12,895 nt of DNA, taken from contig NZ_CALKTQ010000313.1 of NCBI RefSeq assembly GCF_937997465.1, forward strand, positions 1-12,895. The letters are read 5' to 3'. This document shows positions 12,821 through 12,895 of the stretch, piece by piece (position 1 is the stretch's first letter; each line of letters opens with the position of its first letter). The stretch comes from an uncultured Campylobacter sp. GTDB lineage: Bacteria > Campylobacterota > Campylobacteria > Campylobacterales > Campylobacteraceae. The notes beneath the pieces are model-generated. The model saw only the letters and a list, made by a program, of their open reading frames with translations, was not told where the DNA came from and searched no databases. The position numbers were made by a program, and so were the translations under genes.

Positions 12821-12895
12821 TTTTGAAATTTGGACGGCTTTGTGGGTCGCAGCTTAAATTTGAATGCAATGATAAAATTTTACGTAAATTTAATC

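Overview
This window looks like chromosomal DNA from a Campylobacter with moderate G+C content, probably of the C. showae/rectus/curvus/concisus group. That is an inference. It rests on the very frequent word TCAAATTT/AAATTTGA in coding and non-coding DNA, on protein sequences of Campylobacter character (PurM, CoaE, L35/L20, MetE), on rpmI-rplT standing without infC, and on a purM/coaE divergent pair that I recall also in C. jejuni. No tRNA, rRNA, CRISPR array, insertion sequence, integrase or phage gene was seen. The region reads as ordinary housekeeping chromosome.

Layout. (1) Positions 3-890 (+) hold the C-terminal part of an alanine/glycine:Na+ symporter (AGCS family), closed by a strong intrinsic terminator. 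Facing it is an M20-type amidohydrolase (1024-2268, -) of the N-carbamoyl-amino-acid hydrolase/allantoate amidohydrolase type. (2) A 450-base AT-rich gap with dyad symmetries lies between the hydrolase and purM (2720-3703, -; purine synthesis). purM is divergent from coaE (3777-4442, +; last step of coenzyme A synthesis). Both genes start with TTG, and a perfect 16-bp palindrome lies between them. (3) A small membrane-anchored protein of unknown function (4564-5052, -) is followed by the ribosomal protein operon rpmI-rplT (5838 to 5211, -), which has a promoter, a 5'-terminal hairpin, a structured intercistronic spacer and an intrinsic terminator. (4) A secreted C69-family dipeptidase (6051-7550, +) is divergent from rpmI. 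(5) A methionine locus comes next: a leader of about 360 bases with a candidate Met/Cys leader peptide, metE (8008-10281, +), a 224-base hairpin-rich spacer, and a non-canonical methylenetetrahydrofolate-reductase-like gene (10506-11387, +). (6) A 374-base gap without a convincing gene precedes a DUF3137-type membrane protein (11762-12820, +) that has no ATG start.

How the genes relate. MetE transfers the methyl group of 5-methyltetrahydrofolate polyglutamate to homocysteine, and MTHFR makes that methyl donor, so a metE plus MetF-like pair is a coherent methionine module. The MetF-like protein, however, lacks the landmarks of the classical flavoenzyme. PurM, CoaE, L35 and L20 are unrelated core functions that happen to be neighbours.

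I did not find a convincing new multi-gene system. The most interesting leads are the metE leader (possible Met/Cys leader peptide with alternative hairpins), the non-canonical MTHFR-like protein, the structured rpmI-rplT transcript, the ACG codon where the DUF3137 gene would be expected to start, and the insertion in CoaE.
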